Notes: generated by a model from the letters alone, not told the origin. Counted from the stretch's first letter, positions 8,086-16,626 are shown. The stretch is 18,533 nt of DNA from Bacteroidales bacterium (GCA_030626465.1 DAOUOU010000032.1:1-18533), one strand, 5' to 3'. Translations and numbers: made by a program.

Positions 8086-8724
8086 ATGTCTGCGCTGCAT
8101 AATTTCATAAAAGATTATGGAAAAGGAAAACTGTTCGAAGGTGAACTTAAAAAGGATCCGTTTGAACAATTTGATGCCTGGTTTAAAGATGCGATAAATG
8201 AAGGTATCCGGGAGCCAAATGTTATAATACTGGCCACAGCATCAGGATCTGGCAGACCTTCTGCCCGAACAGTGCTCTTAAAAGATTATAGCAGGAAAGG
8301 ATTCGCATTTTTCACAAACTACAACAGCAGAAAAGGAAGGCAGATAGGCAGGAATCCTTTTGGTTCACTATTGTTCCCCTGGCATAGCATGGAAAGACAG
8401 GTCAGAATAGAAGGAAAAATTGAGAAAGTATCAGGAGCAGAATCAGACAGGTATTTCAACAGCAGGCCCGAAGGAAGTCGTATTGCTGCCTGGGCATCAC
8501 CTCAAAGCGAAGAAATTCCTTCCAGGGAATACCTGATAGCATTAGAAAACAAATACAAACAACAGTTTAAAAAGAAGTCCGTTCCCCGGCCACCAAACTG
8601 GGGTGGCTACCGGCTTGTGCCCGACCTGTTTGAGTTCTGGCAGGGGCGGGAAAACAGACTGCATGACCGGTTTGAGTATCGCTTGAAAGAAAACAACTGG
8701 ATTATCATAAGGTTAGCACCTTAA
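8086..8724 (+). CDS. pdxH: Pyridoxamine 5'-phosphate oxidase
   Basis: 212 residues, normal for the family. This FMN enzyme oxidises pyridoxamine or pyridoxine 5'-phosphate to pyridoxal 5'-phosphate (salvage and last step of PLP supply). Characteristic segments are visible: RTVLLKDYSRKGFAFFTNYN at 61-80 (FMN/substrate region), SRKGRQI, FPWHSMERQVRIEG at 97-110, YFNSRPEGSRIAAWASPQSE at 123-142, and the C-terminal block PPNWGGYRLVPDLFEFWQG at 169-187, then RLHDR and a terminal RLAP. The ATG at 8086 gives the expected N-terminus. It is last in the DUF4783-nadC-yihY-pdxH run, and its stop is 29 bp from the convergent valS stop. Confidence 0.97.
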   Translation: MSALHNFIKDYGKGKLFEGELKKDPFEQFDAWFKDAINEGIREPNVIILATASGSGRPSARTVLLKDYSRKGFAFFTNYNSRKGRQIGRNPFGSLLFPWHSMERQVRIEGKIEKVSGAESDRYFNSRPEGSRIAAWASPQSEEIPSREYLIALENKYKQQFKKKSVPRPPNWGGYRLVPDLFEFWQGRENRLHDRFEYRLKENNWIIIRLAP

Positions 8725-8753
8725 TGCAGTTTTAAACAGGAACACTCGCTTAC

Positions 8754-11384
8754 TTACGAGAGTGATTTAAGACGATCAGTAAGAGTTTTTATCTTATTTT
8801 CTGCATCGGTCTTTTTCTTCTGTTCAATTGTAACTACTTTTTCAGGTGCATTCTTTACAAAATTCTTATTGCCGAGTTTTCTCATCACAGAGTTCAAAAA
8901 TCCTTGTTGGTATTTTAATTCTTCCTCGAGCTTTTTCTTTTCGGCTTCAACATCAATCATTGTTCCAAGCGAAACGCTATACTGAGTAACCATCACCATG
9001 AATGTAACGGCTCCTTCATCAGGTTTTGCCACAAAGGTGATTTCTTTAACATTTGCCAGCTTCTGAACAATGGTCAGGTTTGTTTTATTATAACTCTTTT
9101 CTTCCGCAACAACAGCAAGATCTACAGTCTCTTTTACCTGCAAGTTTTTTCCCTGACGAATATTTCTTATCGAAGCAATTATCTCTTTGGTTTTTTCAAA
9201 TTCCCTGATTAGTTTTTTATCATAAGATACAGCTTTTGGCATTTCGCTTATCATAATACTTTCTCCTTCCGGCCGGTCTACGATAAGCTGATAGATTTCT
9301 TCGGAAATAAAGGGCATAAACGGATGCAGCAGTTTAAGCAGTTTGTCAAGAAACAGGAGGGTTTGTTTATACGTGCTCTGATCGATTGGCCTTTGATAAG
9401 CCGGTTTGATCGCTTCCAGATACCAGCCTGAAAACTCATCTTTTATAAGTGTATATACTGCCATCAATGCACCGCTTATCCGGAATTTTGAAAATTGATC
9501 ATCTACCAGTTCAAGAGTCTGATTAAGCTTTGCTTCAAACCAATGAATAGCTTTCTCAGCAGCCTCCGGCTGTGCTTCGGAAACATCAACAGTCCACCCT
9601 CTGATAAGGCGAAAAGTATTCCATAGTTTGTTGCAAAAGTTTCTGCCTTGCTCAGTTAATGATTCATCGAATAACAGATCGTTACCCGCAGGGGAACACA
9701 ACAACATTCCCACACGTACACCATCAGCTCCGTATTTTTCGATAAGCTCAAGAGGATCAGGTGAATTGCCCAGAGATTTTGACATTTTTCTTCTGAGCGA
9801 ATCCCTTACCATGCCGGTAAAATATACGTTTTCAAATGGTTTCTCCTTTCGAAATTCGTAACCGGCAATAATCATTCTTGCTACCCAGAAGAATATTATA
9901 TCAGGTGCTGTCACAAGATCCGAAGTCGGATAGTAATAGCTTATGTCTTCGTTATCGGGATTATTTACTCCATCGAATACAGAAATTGGCCATAACCAGG
10001 ACGATACCCATGTATCCAGTACATCTTCGTCTTGCTTCAGGTCTTTTTCTCTCAGATCCGGATTCCCTGTTTTTTGTTGAGCCAGCTTTATAGCTTCTTC
10101 AATGGTTTTTGCGACTACAAAATCTCCATCGGATAAATAATATACAGGTATACGATGCCCCCACCATAACTGCCGGCTGATACACCAATCCTTCACATTG
10201 TCCATCCAGTGTTTGTAGAGATTTTTAAACTTCGGAGGATAGAAGCGTATAGTATCGTTCATCACATTTTCAAGAGCCGGCTTAGCCAGTTCTTTCATTT
10301 TAATGAACCACTGCGCTGAAAGACGAGGTTCTATTACCACATCGGTGCGTTCTGAGTAGCCCACCTTGTTTACATAGTCTTCATCTTTTACGAGATGACC
10401 TGCTTTCTTCAGTTCCGGGATGATTTTTTTTCTGGCTTCAAATCGATCTTCTCCGACAAAAAATTCTGCCGATGCATTTAATGTGCCGTCTTCATTAAAA
10501 ATATTAATTGTATCGAGATTATGTTTTAATCCTATGTTATAATCATTCTCATCATGAGCAGGAGTTATTTTTAAGCATCCTGTCCCAAACTCCATGTCCA
10601 CATAATCATCCGTGATCACAGGTACGGATCTTTCAACAAGCGGTACCAGCACCCGTTTGCTTAAAAATTTCTTAAATCTTTTATCGTTCGGATTAACACA
10701 TACTGCTGTATCTCCCAATATTGTTTCGGGCCGGGTAGTCGCTATCGTTAACCATTCATCATCAACATTCTCAACTTTATATCTTACATAATACAACGTC
10801 GATTTTTCCTCTCTATAGATCACTTCTTCATCAGAGACTGCTGTTTTTGCCTGAGGATCCCAGTTCACCATGCGTACCCCTTTATAAACAAAGCCTTTTT
10901 TGTACAAATCAATAAATACGCTTATTACACTGGAAGAGAGCTTTTCATCCATAGTAAAACAGTTCCGGTCCCAATCGCAGGAAGCTCCAAGTTTCTTAAG
11001 TTGTTCAAGAATTATTTCTCCATGTTTATCCTTCCATTCCCATGCATGTTTCAGAAAATCTTCACGTGATAACTTTTGCTTTTCAATGCCCTCTTCCGAT
11101 AATTTGGCCACTACCTTTGCTTCAGTGGCAATGGAAGCATGATCTGTACCAGGTACCCAGCAAGCATTTTTCCCCATCATTCTTGCCCTGCGCACCAAAA
11201 TATCCTGTATTGTATTGTTGAGCATATGTCCCATGTGCAACATTCCCGTAACGTTTGGAGGAGGAATCACAATGGTATATGGTTCTCTTTCATCAGGTAC
11301 TGATCTGAATAACTTATTCTTCATCCAATAGTCATACCATTTCTCTTGTGTACCCTGCGGATTGTATTTACTGGGAATTTCCAT
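8754..11384 (-). CDS. valS: Valyl-tRNA synthetase
   Basis: 876-residue class I aminoacyl-tRNA synthetase that charges tRNA-Val, with editing of misactivated threonine. The N-terminal catalytic block begins EIPSKYNPQGTQEKWYDYW. The HIGH-type signature is HMGH at 50-53 within PPPNVTGMLHMGHMLN. The CP1 editing insertion includes TIATTRPETILGDTAVCVNP. The zinc-type cysteines of some homologues are not evident. Then come DWCISRQLWWGHRIP and the KMSKS loop at 533-537. The anticodon-binding domain follows, and the C-terminal 65 or so residues are the usual lysine/glutamate-rich coiled coil ending TLTDRLKSLS. ATG start at 11384. It is transcribed alone, divergent from the DUF1573 gene and convergent with pdxH. 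Confidence 0.98.
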   Translation of the reverse strand: MEIPSKYNPQGTQEKWYDYWMKNKLFRSVPDEREPYTIVIPPPNVTGMLHMGHMLNNTIQDILVRRARMMGKNACWVPGTDHASIATEAKVVAKLSEEGIEKQKLSREDFLKHAWEWKDKHGEIILEQLKKLGASCDWDRNCFTMDEKLSSSVISVFIDLYKKGFVYKGVRMVNWDPQAKTAVSDEEVIYREEKSTLYYVRYKVENVDDEWLTIATTRPETILGDTAVCVNPNDKRFKKFLSKRVLVPLVERSVPVITDDYVDMEFGTGCLKITPAHDENDYNIGLKHNLDTINIFNEDGTLNASAEFFVGEDRFEARKKIIPELKKAGHLVKDEDYVNKVGYSERTDVVIEPRLSAQWFIKMKELAKPALENVMNDTIRFYPPKFKNLYKHWMDNVKDWCISRQLWWGHRIPVYYLSDGDFVVAKTIEEAIKLAQQKTGNPDLREKDLKQDEDVLDTWVSSWLWPISVFDGVNNPDNEDISYYYPTSDLVTAPDIIFFWVARMIIAGYEFRKEKPFENVYFTGMVRDSLRRKMSKSLGNSPDPLELIEKYGADGVRVGMLLCSPAGNDLLFDESLTEQGRNFCNKLWNTFRLIRGWTVDVSEAQPEAAEKAIHWFEAKLNQTLELVDDQFSKFRISGALMAVYTLIKDEFSGWYLEAIKPAYQRPIDQSTYKQTLLFLDKLLKLLHPFMPFISEEIYQLIVDRPEGESIMISEMPKAVSYDKKLIREFEKTKEIIASIRNIRQGKNLQVKETVDLAVVAEEKSYNKTNLTIVQKLANVKEITFVAKPDEGAVTFMVMVTQYSVSLGTMIDVEAEKKKLEEELKYQQGFLNSVMRKLGNKNFVKNAPEKVVTIEQKKKTDAENKIKTLTDRLKSLS

Positions 11385-11517
11385 GTTCTATTATTCCTTA
11401 AATCTGCAAATGATAGTAAAAAATCGCGTAAAAATATAAATTAACAACCACAAATAGAATTTATGCAAAAATTATACTTACAATAAAAAAGTATTGAACT
11501 ATTTTATCAAAACTTCG

Positions 11518-11636
11518 TTTAAAGATATATTATCGATGATTTTCCAGTAACTATCAAGAAGTATTAAATGATGACTTTTGCATGATTGTTGATTGAAAAA
11601 TAAGAAATATATCTTTTCTAACAAAATATCTTTAAA
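11518..11636. promoter_or_regulatory. ATATCTTT repeat cluster in the valS / DUF1573 divergent promoter region
   Basis: ATATCTTT occurs directly repeated at 11609-11616 and 11626-11633 (17-bp period) and inverted at 11521-11528. The outer copies extend to a perfect 11-bp inverted pair, TTTAAAGATAT at 11518-11528 and ATATCTTTAAA at 11626-11636. The right copy overlaps the -7 box of the DUF1573 gene, as an operator would. The region is very AT-rich, so chance is a real alternative. Confidence 0.35.
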
Positions 11637-11640
11637 TTTG
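11633..11640 (+). promoter_or_regulatory. Bacteroidota -7 promoter box before the DUF1573 gene
   Basis: TAAATTTG matches the TAnnTTTG consensus exactly and ends 22 nt before the ATG at 11663, giving a leader of roughly 15-20 nt, normal for this phylum. A -33 TTG at the expected spacing is not evident. The box partly overlaps the right arm of the ATATCTTT inverted repeat. Confidence 0.55.
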
Positions 11641-11662
11641 CTAATCGAAAAAAATCATTGCT

Positions 11663-12088
11663 ATGAAAAAGATTATCACAAGTATTTTATTTGTAGTAGT
11701 AACATTTACACTCAGTTGTTCTCAGACCCCTTCTATTAAAGAGAGCAATTCGGTATTTGGGCCGGGCATTGATTTTGAAAAAAAAGAATCGGATTATCGT
11801 ATTATTAAGCAAGGTGGAGACGGATTATTTGAGTTTGTTTTTACAAACACGGGGACTGAACCTTTGATATTGAGCAATGTACGCAGTTCATGCGGATGTA
11901 CTATTCCTGAATGGCCAAGAGAACCGATAAATGCCGGAGAGTCAGCTTCAATCTTAGCTAAATATGACACCAAAAGAATTGGACAATTTTCAAAATCGGT
12001 AAGTGTATATTCAAATGCTACCGAAACTCCCATAGTTTTGCGCCTTAAAGGAAGAGTTGAACCAAAAACAGGAGCGGCAGCAAAATAG
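11663..12088 (+). CDS. DUF1573 family lipoprotein
   Basis: 141 residues. The N-terminus (MKKIITSILFVVVTFTLSCS) is a lipoprotein-type signal with Cys19 as the likely lipidated residue, although the lipobox has Thr at -3. The rest is a single DUF1573 domain, an immunoglobulin-like fold related to ASPM/SPD-2/Hydin domains: FEFVFTNTGTEPLILSNVRS at 56-75, the signature SSCGCT at 75-80 with Cys77 and Cys79, WPREPINAGESASILAKYDT, and a final strand VLRLKGRVEP. The family is abundant in Bacteroidota envelopes. Its function is not established. It has its own promoter-like box upstream and a strong terminator just downstream, so it is probably transcribed as a single gene. Confidence 0.92.
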   Translation: MKKIITSILFVVVTFTLSCSQTPSIKESNSVFGPGIDFEKKESDYRIIKQGGDGLFEFVFTNTGTEPLILSNVRSSCGCTIPEWPREPINAGESASILAKYDTKRIGQFSKSVSVYSNATETPIVLRLKGRVEPKTGAAAK

Positions 12089-12113
12089 ATAAATCATCAT
12101 ACAGATAATCGTG

Positions 12114-12145
12114 ACTCACAGATGTTTATCTGTGAGTTTGTTTTT
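12114..12145 (+). terminator. Rho-independent terminator after the DUF1573 gene
   Basis: A perfect 10-bp stem, ACTCACAGAT (12114-12123) and ATCTGTGAGT (12128-12137), closes on a GTTT loop and is followed by TTGTTTTT. A G-T wobble can add an eleventh pair. It lies 25 bp after the DUF1573 stop and ends only 20 bp before the next start codon. Confidence 0.9.
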
Positions 12146-12165
12146 AATCATAAACAATTCAAATT

Positions 12166-13401
12166 ATGCCAAGGATTTCAAAAAGAGGAACACTGATGCC
12201 CAATTCACCTATCAGGAAATTAGTACCCCTCGCTGAAGAAGCTATAAAACAAGGAAAAAATGTTATACGTCTTAATATCGGTCAGCCCGATATACCCACC
12301 TCTGATAAAGCCCTGGCGGCAATAAAAAATCTTGATGCAAAAGTATTGGGATATAGTCATAGTGCCGGAATGGAATCATTACGAAGAAAGCTGGTTGAAT
12401 ACTACAAACGCCATAGTATTGAAGTAAACTATGAAGATATTTTAATTACCACTGGTGGTTCTGAAGCCATTACAATAACTCTTCTTACGTGCCTGAATGC
12501 AAATGACGAAATTTTGGTACCCGAACCATTTTATGCCAATTACTATAGTTTTGCGACTTCAACAGATGTAAATGTTGTGGCAATCTCCTCACATATTGAA
12601 GACGGGTTTATTCTTCCTCCGATCTCGGATTTTGAAAAGAAAATTACAGACAGAACAAAAGGTATCATCATTTGTAATCCTAATAATCCTACCGGTCATG
12701 TATACAGCCGACAGGAATTAGAGCAGATAAGAGAACTTGTTTTAAAGTACGATCTATACCTTCTCTCCGATGAAGTATATCGTGAATTTGTATATGACGG
12801 TGAAGAGTTTATTTCTATTATGCAACTGGAAGGCCTGGAACAACATGCTATACTGATTGATTCATTATCAAAACGTTATAGTGCTACAGGTCTGAGAACC
12901 GGGGCTCTGATCACAAAAAATCAGCACCTGCGTGATACTGCATTAAAATTTTGTCAGGCTCGTTTGAGTCCTCCTTATGTAGGTCAAATCGCTGGTGAGG
13001 CTGCTATTGACTCATCCAAAGAATATATGAACGGGGCATACAATGAATACTTGTCCAGAAGAAATTATTTGATAGAAGTCTTAAACAACATCCCGGGTGT
13101 TTTCTGCACAAAACCTAAAGGAGCTTTTTATGTTATGGCAAAATTACCTGTCGATGACGCAGAAAAATTCGCTATGTGGTTGTTGAGCGACTTTGAATAC
13201 GAGGGGAATACTGTTATGTTTGCCCCGGGTGCAGGCTTTTATACCGAAGGTGGCTTAGGAAAACAAGAAATCCGTATTGCTTACGTAATAAATCAGAATC
13301 AACTCAAAATTGCTATGAAATGCCTTGAGGAAGGATTAAAGCAATACCCCGGAAAATTGGCAGAAGAAAAATCAGTGATTGATTATTCGACGGCTAAATA
13401 A
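12166..13401 (+). CDS. PLP-dependent aspartate-type aminotransferase (class I/II)
   Basis: 411-residue fold-type I aminotransferase. Key PLP residues are visible: the NIGQPDIPT substrate-binding stretch near 37-45, TTGGSEAI in the cofactor phosphate region, CNPNNPTG at 170-177 with Asn174, LLSDEVYREF with Asp202 and Tyr205, the Schiff-base Lys236 in DSLSKRYSATGLRTG, and Arg370 in the QEIRIAYV carboxylate-binding segment. Such enzymes in Bacteroidota are annotated as aspartate aminotransferase, transferring the amino group between aspartate and 2-oxoglutarate. The exact amino-acid specificity cannot be read from sequence, so I give no gene symbol. It follows the strong terminator by 20 bp and is convergent (9-bp gap) with the NamZ-like gene. 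PdxH, which makes its cofactor, is in the same window. Confidence 0.93.
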   Translation: MPRISKRGTLMPNSPIRKLVPLAEEAIKQGKNVIRLNIGQPDIPTSDKALAAIKNLDAKVLGYSHSAGMESLRRKLVEYYKRHSIEVNYEDILITTGGSEAITITLLTCLNANDEILVPEPFYANYYSFATSTDVNVVAISSHIEDGFILPPISDFEKKITDRTKGIIICNPNNPTGHVYSRQELEQIRELVLKYDLYLLSDEVYREFVYDGEEFISIMQLEGLEQHAILIDSLSKRYSATGLRTGALITKNQHLRDTALKFCQARLSPPYVGQIAGEAAIDSSKEYMNGAYNEYLSRRNYLIEVLNNIPGVFCTKPKGAFYVMAKLPVDDAEKFAMWLLSDFEYEGNTVMFAPGAGFYTEGGLGKQEIRIAYVINQNQLKIAMKCLEEGLKQYPGKLAEEKSVIDYSTAK

Positions 13402-13410
13402 GAATAATTA

Positions 13411-14655
13411 CTATTCGAAATCGGAGTAAAGTAAATACTTTACCCTGATTTGTTTAAACTTATCTAAATCGTTTGTCCACGATTTTCTAATATCAGACTC
13501 CTTCATTCCGTTAAGAATTTGCTTTTGCAATTCATCAGTACCGGCAAGCAAATTAAAGTATTCAATAAAGAAATCATTCCTTCGGTCAAGCGCATCATAC
13601 ATGTGAAAAAGATAATCCAGGTTTAGTTCTTTTCTCTGTTTCAAAGAATCAATATTTACTTCCTGAAGATCAATTCCATAACAAATCCTATCCTTCAATT
13701 TTGGATTCAGGCTTGATCCTTCTTTTCTCATCGGAGTAAAGGAGAATTTCTTATATGGATAAGCGGGATGCCCTGCTACAAGAAAAGGAAAATCAGTGCC
13801 CCGGCCCTCAGATACTATTGTCCCTTCGAAAAATGCCAAAGAAGGATAGAGATAGATGGCTCTCATTTCGCGTAAATTTGGTGAAGGATTCACAGGTAAA
13901 TTGTAATAAGCAGAATGGCTGTAATTTTTACACTTTATGATATGAAGCTGGCATTGAGAGGAATCTTTTAACCAGCCTTCACCATTTATCATAAGTGCAT
14001 ATTCACCAATTGTCATCCCATAAACAACCGGCACCTGGTGCAGACCAATAAATGATTTATATTTTTCCTTTAAGACAGGACCATCAATATAAAATCCGTT
14101 TGGATTAGGGCGATCGAGAACTAGCAAAGGTATTTCAAATTCAGCACAGGCTTCCATGTTGTTGTGAAGCGTGCTCAAATAGGTGTAAAATCTTACCCCG
14201 ACATCCTGCAGATCAAAAACCATTATATCCAGGTCTTTCAGATCTGCTTCTGAAGGTTTCCTTTTCGCTCCATAGAGCGAAACAACTGGAATGTTCGCTC
14301 CATAGAGCGAAACAACAGGAACAACAGACTTTGCCGTATCCTGATCATCGATTAAAGCTCCGGCATCAGCTTTACCCTTGAAGCCATGCTCAGGAGTGAA
14401 AATTTTACGGATCCTTATGCCTCTTTTTTGAAGTGTATCTATCAGATGTACATTTTCAATAATTGAGGTATGATTTGCCACAATACCGACGTTTTTTCCC
14501 GCCAAGAGATCATGATACTGAAGAATCTGATATGCGCCAGGTTCAATTGTATTTTCTTTTTTGGCTATCGAACAAGAAGGTATAGGGAAAATTACCATAG
14601 CAGCTATGATACTCACTAATGACAGGATTATTTTATTTTTCATGAAAAGATACAT
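13411..14655 (-). CDS. namZ: NamZ-like exo-beta-N-acetylmuramidase (DUF1343), exported
   Basis: 414 residues, DUF1343 (glycoside hydrolase family 171), the NamZ family that releases terminal MurNAc from peptidoglycan glycan fragments. An N-terminal hydrophobic signal ends near IPSC28, so a lipoprotein is possible, but Pro at -2 makes the lipobox atypical. The Met at residue 5 (14643) is an equally good and perhaps better start. Family motifs: VANHTSII at 59-66, FTPEHGFKGKADAGA at 86-100 (Glu89 in the conserved PEHG, the proposed catalytic region), VFDLQDVGVRFYTYLSTL at 146-163, LDRPNPNGFYIDGPVL at 180-195, PVVYGMTIGEYALMINGEGW, SPNLREMRAIYLYPSLAFFE and SEGRGTDFPF. Unusually, residues 111-130 are a tandem repeat of PVVSLYGA, present once in the family as I know it. 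It is divergent (45 bp) from the ABC permease gene. Confidence 0.9.
   Translation of the reverse strand: MYLFMKNKIILSLVSIIAAMVIFPIPSCSIAKKENTIEPGAYQILQYHDLLAGKNVGIVANHTSIIENVHLIDTLQKRGIRIRKIFTPEHGFKGKADAGALIDDQDTAKSVVPVVSLYGANIPVVSLYGAKRKPSEADLKDLDIMVFDLQDVGVRFYTYLSTLHNNMEACAEFEIPLLVLDRPNPNGFYIDGPVLKEKYKSFIGLHQVPVVYGMTIGEYALMINGEGWLKDSSQCQLHIIKCKNYSHSAYYNLPVNPSPNLREMRAIYLYPSLAFFEGTIVSEGRGTDFPFLVAGHPAYPYKKFSFTPMRKEGSSLNPKLKDRICYGIDLQEVNIDSLKQRKELNLDYLFHMYDALDRRNDFFIEYFNLLAGTDELQKQILNGMKESDIRKSWTNDLDKFKQIRVKYLLYSDFE
14264..14323. repeat. 30-bp tandem duplication inside the NamZ-like gene
   Basis: Two adjacent 30-bp units (14264-14293 and 14294-14323) agree at 27 of 30 positions. Each starts with the hairpin-forming TTCGCTC-CATA-GAGCGAA (7-bp stem, 4-nt loop). 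The length is a multiple of three, so the gene stays in frame and gains ten residues. Confidence 0.95.
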
Positions 14656-14700
14656 AGTGAATGCAAGGCTAAATTACTACTTTTATGCACTCTACAATGC

Positions 14701-15954
14701 TTGAAAAATTTGAATACCGAGTATTTCATAGCAAAGCGTTTTACCTTTGATAAGGAAGGTAAAAAATTGATGTCGCGTTCAATTGTGCAGTTATCTGTTT
14801 TTTCCATATCTCTTAGCATTGCAGTTATGATTATTTCATTAGCTGTGGTTACAGGTTTTAAGAAAGAAATTCGGAACAAAGTAGTAGGATTTGGCAGCCA
14901 TATCCAAATAGTAAATTTTGATGCAAACAATTCATTCGAGTCCATACCCATTTCCTCTGATCAAGACTTTTTACCAACCATTCAAAACATTCCCGGAGTA
15001 AAACATATTCAGGTATTTGCTACAAAACCAGGAATTATCAAAGCTGGAATAGAAAATCAGGGAGTTATTGCCAAAGGAGTTGGACCAGGATTTGACTGGA
15101 GTTTTTTCAAAGAAAACCTGGTTGAAGGTAAACCATTCATTCTTAACGATTCAATAAGAACAAATGAAGTGTTGGTATCAAAGAAATTAGCCTCAACATT
15201 AAAACTGAATGTGGGTGATGAGTTTCCAATGTTTTTCTTTGGCGAACGTCCGAGACCCAGACGTTTTAAGATAAGTGGCATCTTTGAAACCAATTTGGAG
15301 GATTTCGATGAACAATTTATTCTGATTGATATTGGGCATATCAGAAAGCTTTATAATTGGGAAGATGATGAGATTAGCGGTTTTGAAATACTAATTGATG
15401 ATTACAAACACATTGATGATATTACAGGTCTGATAAGGGGAATTGCCGGATTTCACTTTTTAGAAGATGGATCCAGATTAAGAATCATAAATATCATAGA
15501 CAAATATCCGCAAATTTTTCAATGGCTTAACCTGCTTGATATGAACGTATTTGTAATTTTGATGTTGATGGTTGTAGTAGCTATTGTAAATATGATTTCT
15601 GGCTTAATCATCCTTATTCTCGATCGCACGAAATCAATTGGTATTTTTAAATCGGTCGGAGCAAGTAATCAGATGATGAAAAGAATATTTCTTTATCAGT
15701 CTTTTTTTTTAATAAGCAAAGGATTAATTATTGGCAATATCATAGCATTGGTCCTATCCATTGCCCAAGATAAATTTCAGTTTATCAAACTCGATCAGGC
15801 ATCCTATTTTATAGATTATGTTCCTATAAATCTAACTCCAGGGATATTCATATTCACAAATATTGGAAGTCTGATCTTTATCTTTCTAGCAATGTTTCTT
15901 CCTGCGCTAATTATTCTGCAAATTGATCCGGTAAAAACCTTACGATTCGATTAG
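14701..15954 (+). CDS. LolC/LolE-like ABC transporter permease (FtsX/MacB type)
   Basis: 417-residue permease with the type VII ABC layout: TM1 at 31-52, a large periplasmic domain about 55-280 (beginning KKEIRNKVVGFGSHIQI), then TM2-TM4 near 283-307, 330-353 and 382-406. The cytoplasmic coupling segment RTKSIGIFKSVGAS at 309-322 follows TM2, and the protein ends DPVKTLRF as FtsX-type permeases do. By family it likely acts with a LolD-type ATPase in lipoprotein release to the outer membrane or a related envelope task. No ATPase gene is nearby. The start is TTG: the frame has no ATG upstream, and the first in-frame Met (residue 24) would cut off the conserved EYFIAKRFTF head. The Nudix gene follows after 6 bp, so the two probably share a transcript. 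Confidence 0.9.
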   Translation: MKNLNTEYFIAKRFTFDKEGKKLMSRSIVQLSVFSISLSIAVMIISLAVVTGFKKEIRNKVVGFGSHIQIVNFDANNSFESIPISSDQDFLPTIQNIPGVKHIQVFATKPGIIKAGIENQGVIAKGVGPGFDWSFFKENLVEGKPFILNDSIRTNEVLVSKKLASTLKLNVGDEFPMFFFGERPRPRRFKISGIFETNLEDFDEQFILIDIGHIRKLYNWEDDEISGFEILIDDYKHIDDITGLIRGIAGFHFLEDGSRLRIINIIDKYPQIFQWLNLLDMNVFVILMLMVVVAIVNMISGLIILILDRTKSIGIFKSVGASNQMMKRIFLYQSFFLISKGLIIGNIIALVLSIAQDKFQFIKLDQASYFIDYVPINLTPGIFIFTNIGSLIFIFLAMFLPALIILQIDPVKTLRFD

Positions 15955-15960
15955 TTTTAA

Positions 15961-16602
15961 ATGAATTTGCCTGCTGCCTTAAAAGAAGAATTATCATCAG
16001 AACTTCCGGGACTAAAAACTCAATTGAAGATGGCCCCGGAGAACAAGTCATTACGATCAATTCATACAATTGATCAGAATGCGTCAGTCTGTATTATTAT
16101 ACTTTGCGGTCCAGGTCAAAATGAGATACTATTAACCAAAAGAACTACATACAATGGCCATCATAGCGGCCAGGTCAGTCTGCCCGGAGGAAAAGAAGAG
16201 CCAAATGACACATCTCTGGTCCAAACAGCTATAAGAGAAAGTTATGAAGAAATCGGGATTATACTCTCACTGGAAAATTTTCTTGGTAAACTTACACCTT
16301 TGTATGTTCCGCTTAGTCAAATTATGGTACACCCTTTCGTGTTTTATTATCCCTTCACAGAAAAAATACATTTCAATTTAGACAATCAGGAAGTAGACTA
16401 CATATTGTATTGTAGTCTTAAGGCTTTACAGGATAAGAATCTGGTTCGGAAAAAAAAGATATCTATTGATAATTATTCGTTTACAATTCCTTATTATGCG
16501 ATTGAAGGAGAAACAGTATGGGGTGCAACTGCAATGATATTATCTGAATTCATTGAAATCCTCAGGCGCATTGAAAGAAAAAATACCGGAATTAGTTTTT
16601 AA
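15961..16602 (+). CDS. Nudix hydrolase, CoA pyrophosphatase (NudL/UPF0035) type
   Basis: 213 residues. The UPF0035 signature that marks CoA-type Nudix enzymes is visible, LLTKR at 57-61 leading into HHSGQVSLPGGKEEPND at 67-83. It merges into the Nudix box, with RESYEEIGI at 92-100 supplying the metal-binding glutamates. Such enzymes cleave CoA or its derivatives to acyl-phosphopantetheine and 3',5'-ADP; other nucleotide-diphosphate substrates remain possible. The C-terminal YAIEGETVWGATAMILSEF segment is typical of this subgroup. It begins 6 bp after the ABC permease stop and is convergent with the MltF-like gene (24-bp gap). Confidence 0.92.
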   Translation: MNLPAALKEELSSELPGLKTQLKMAPENKSLRSIHTIDQNASVCIIILCGPGQNEILLTKRTTYNGHHSGQVSLPGGKEEPNDTSLVQTAIRESYEEIGIILSLENFLGKLTPLYVPLSQIMVHPFVFYYPFTEKIHFNLDNQEVDYILYCSLKALQDKNLVRKKKISIDNYSFTIPYYAIEGETVWGATAMILSEFIEILRRIERKNTGISF

Positions 16603-16626
16603 CAGGAAGAAAAACGAATGTGTTTA

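Noticed and set aside
8741..8765. Possible bidirectional terminator between pdxH and valS (CACTCG ... CGAGAGTG)
   Set aside because: The stem is only about 5-6 bp with a bulge, overlaps the valS end, and has no flanking T-tract, so it is too weak to list.
14640..14951. 103-codon minus-strand open frame at the NamZ/permease divergence
   Set aside because: It overlaps the ABC permease start on the opposite strand and the NamZ-like start. The translation has no family features.
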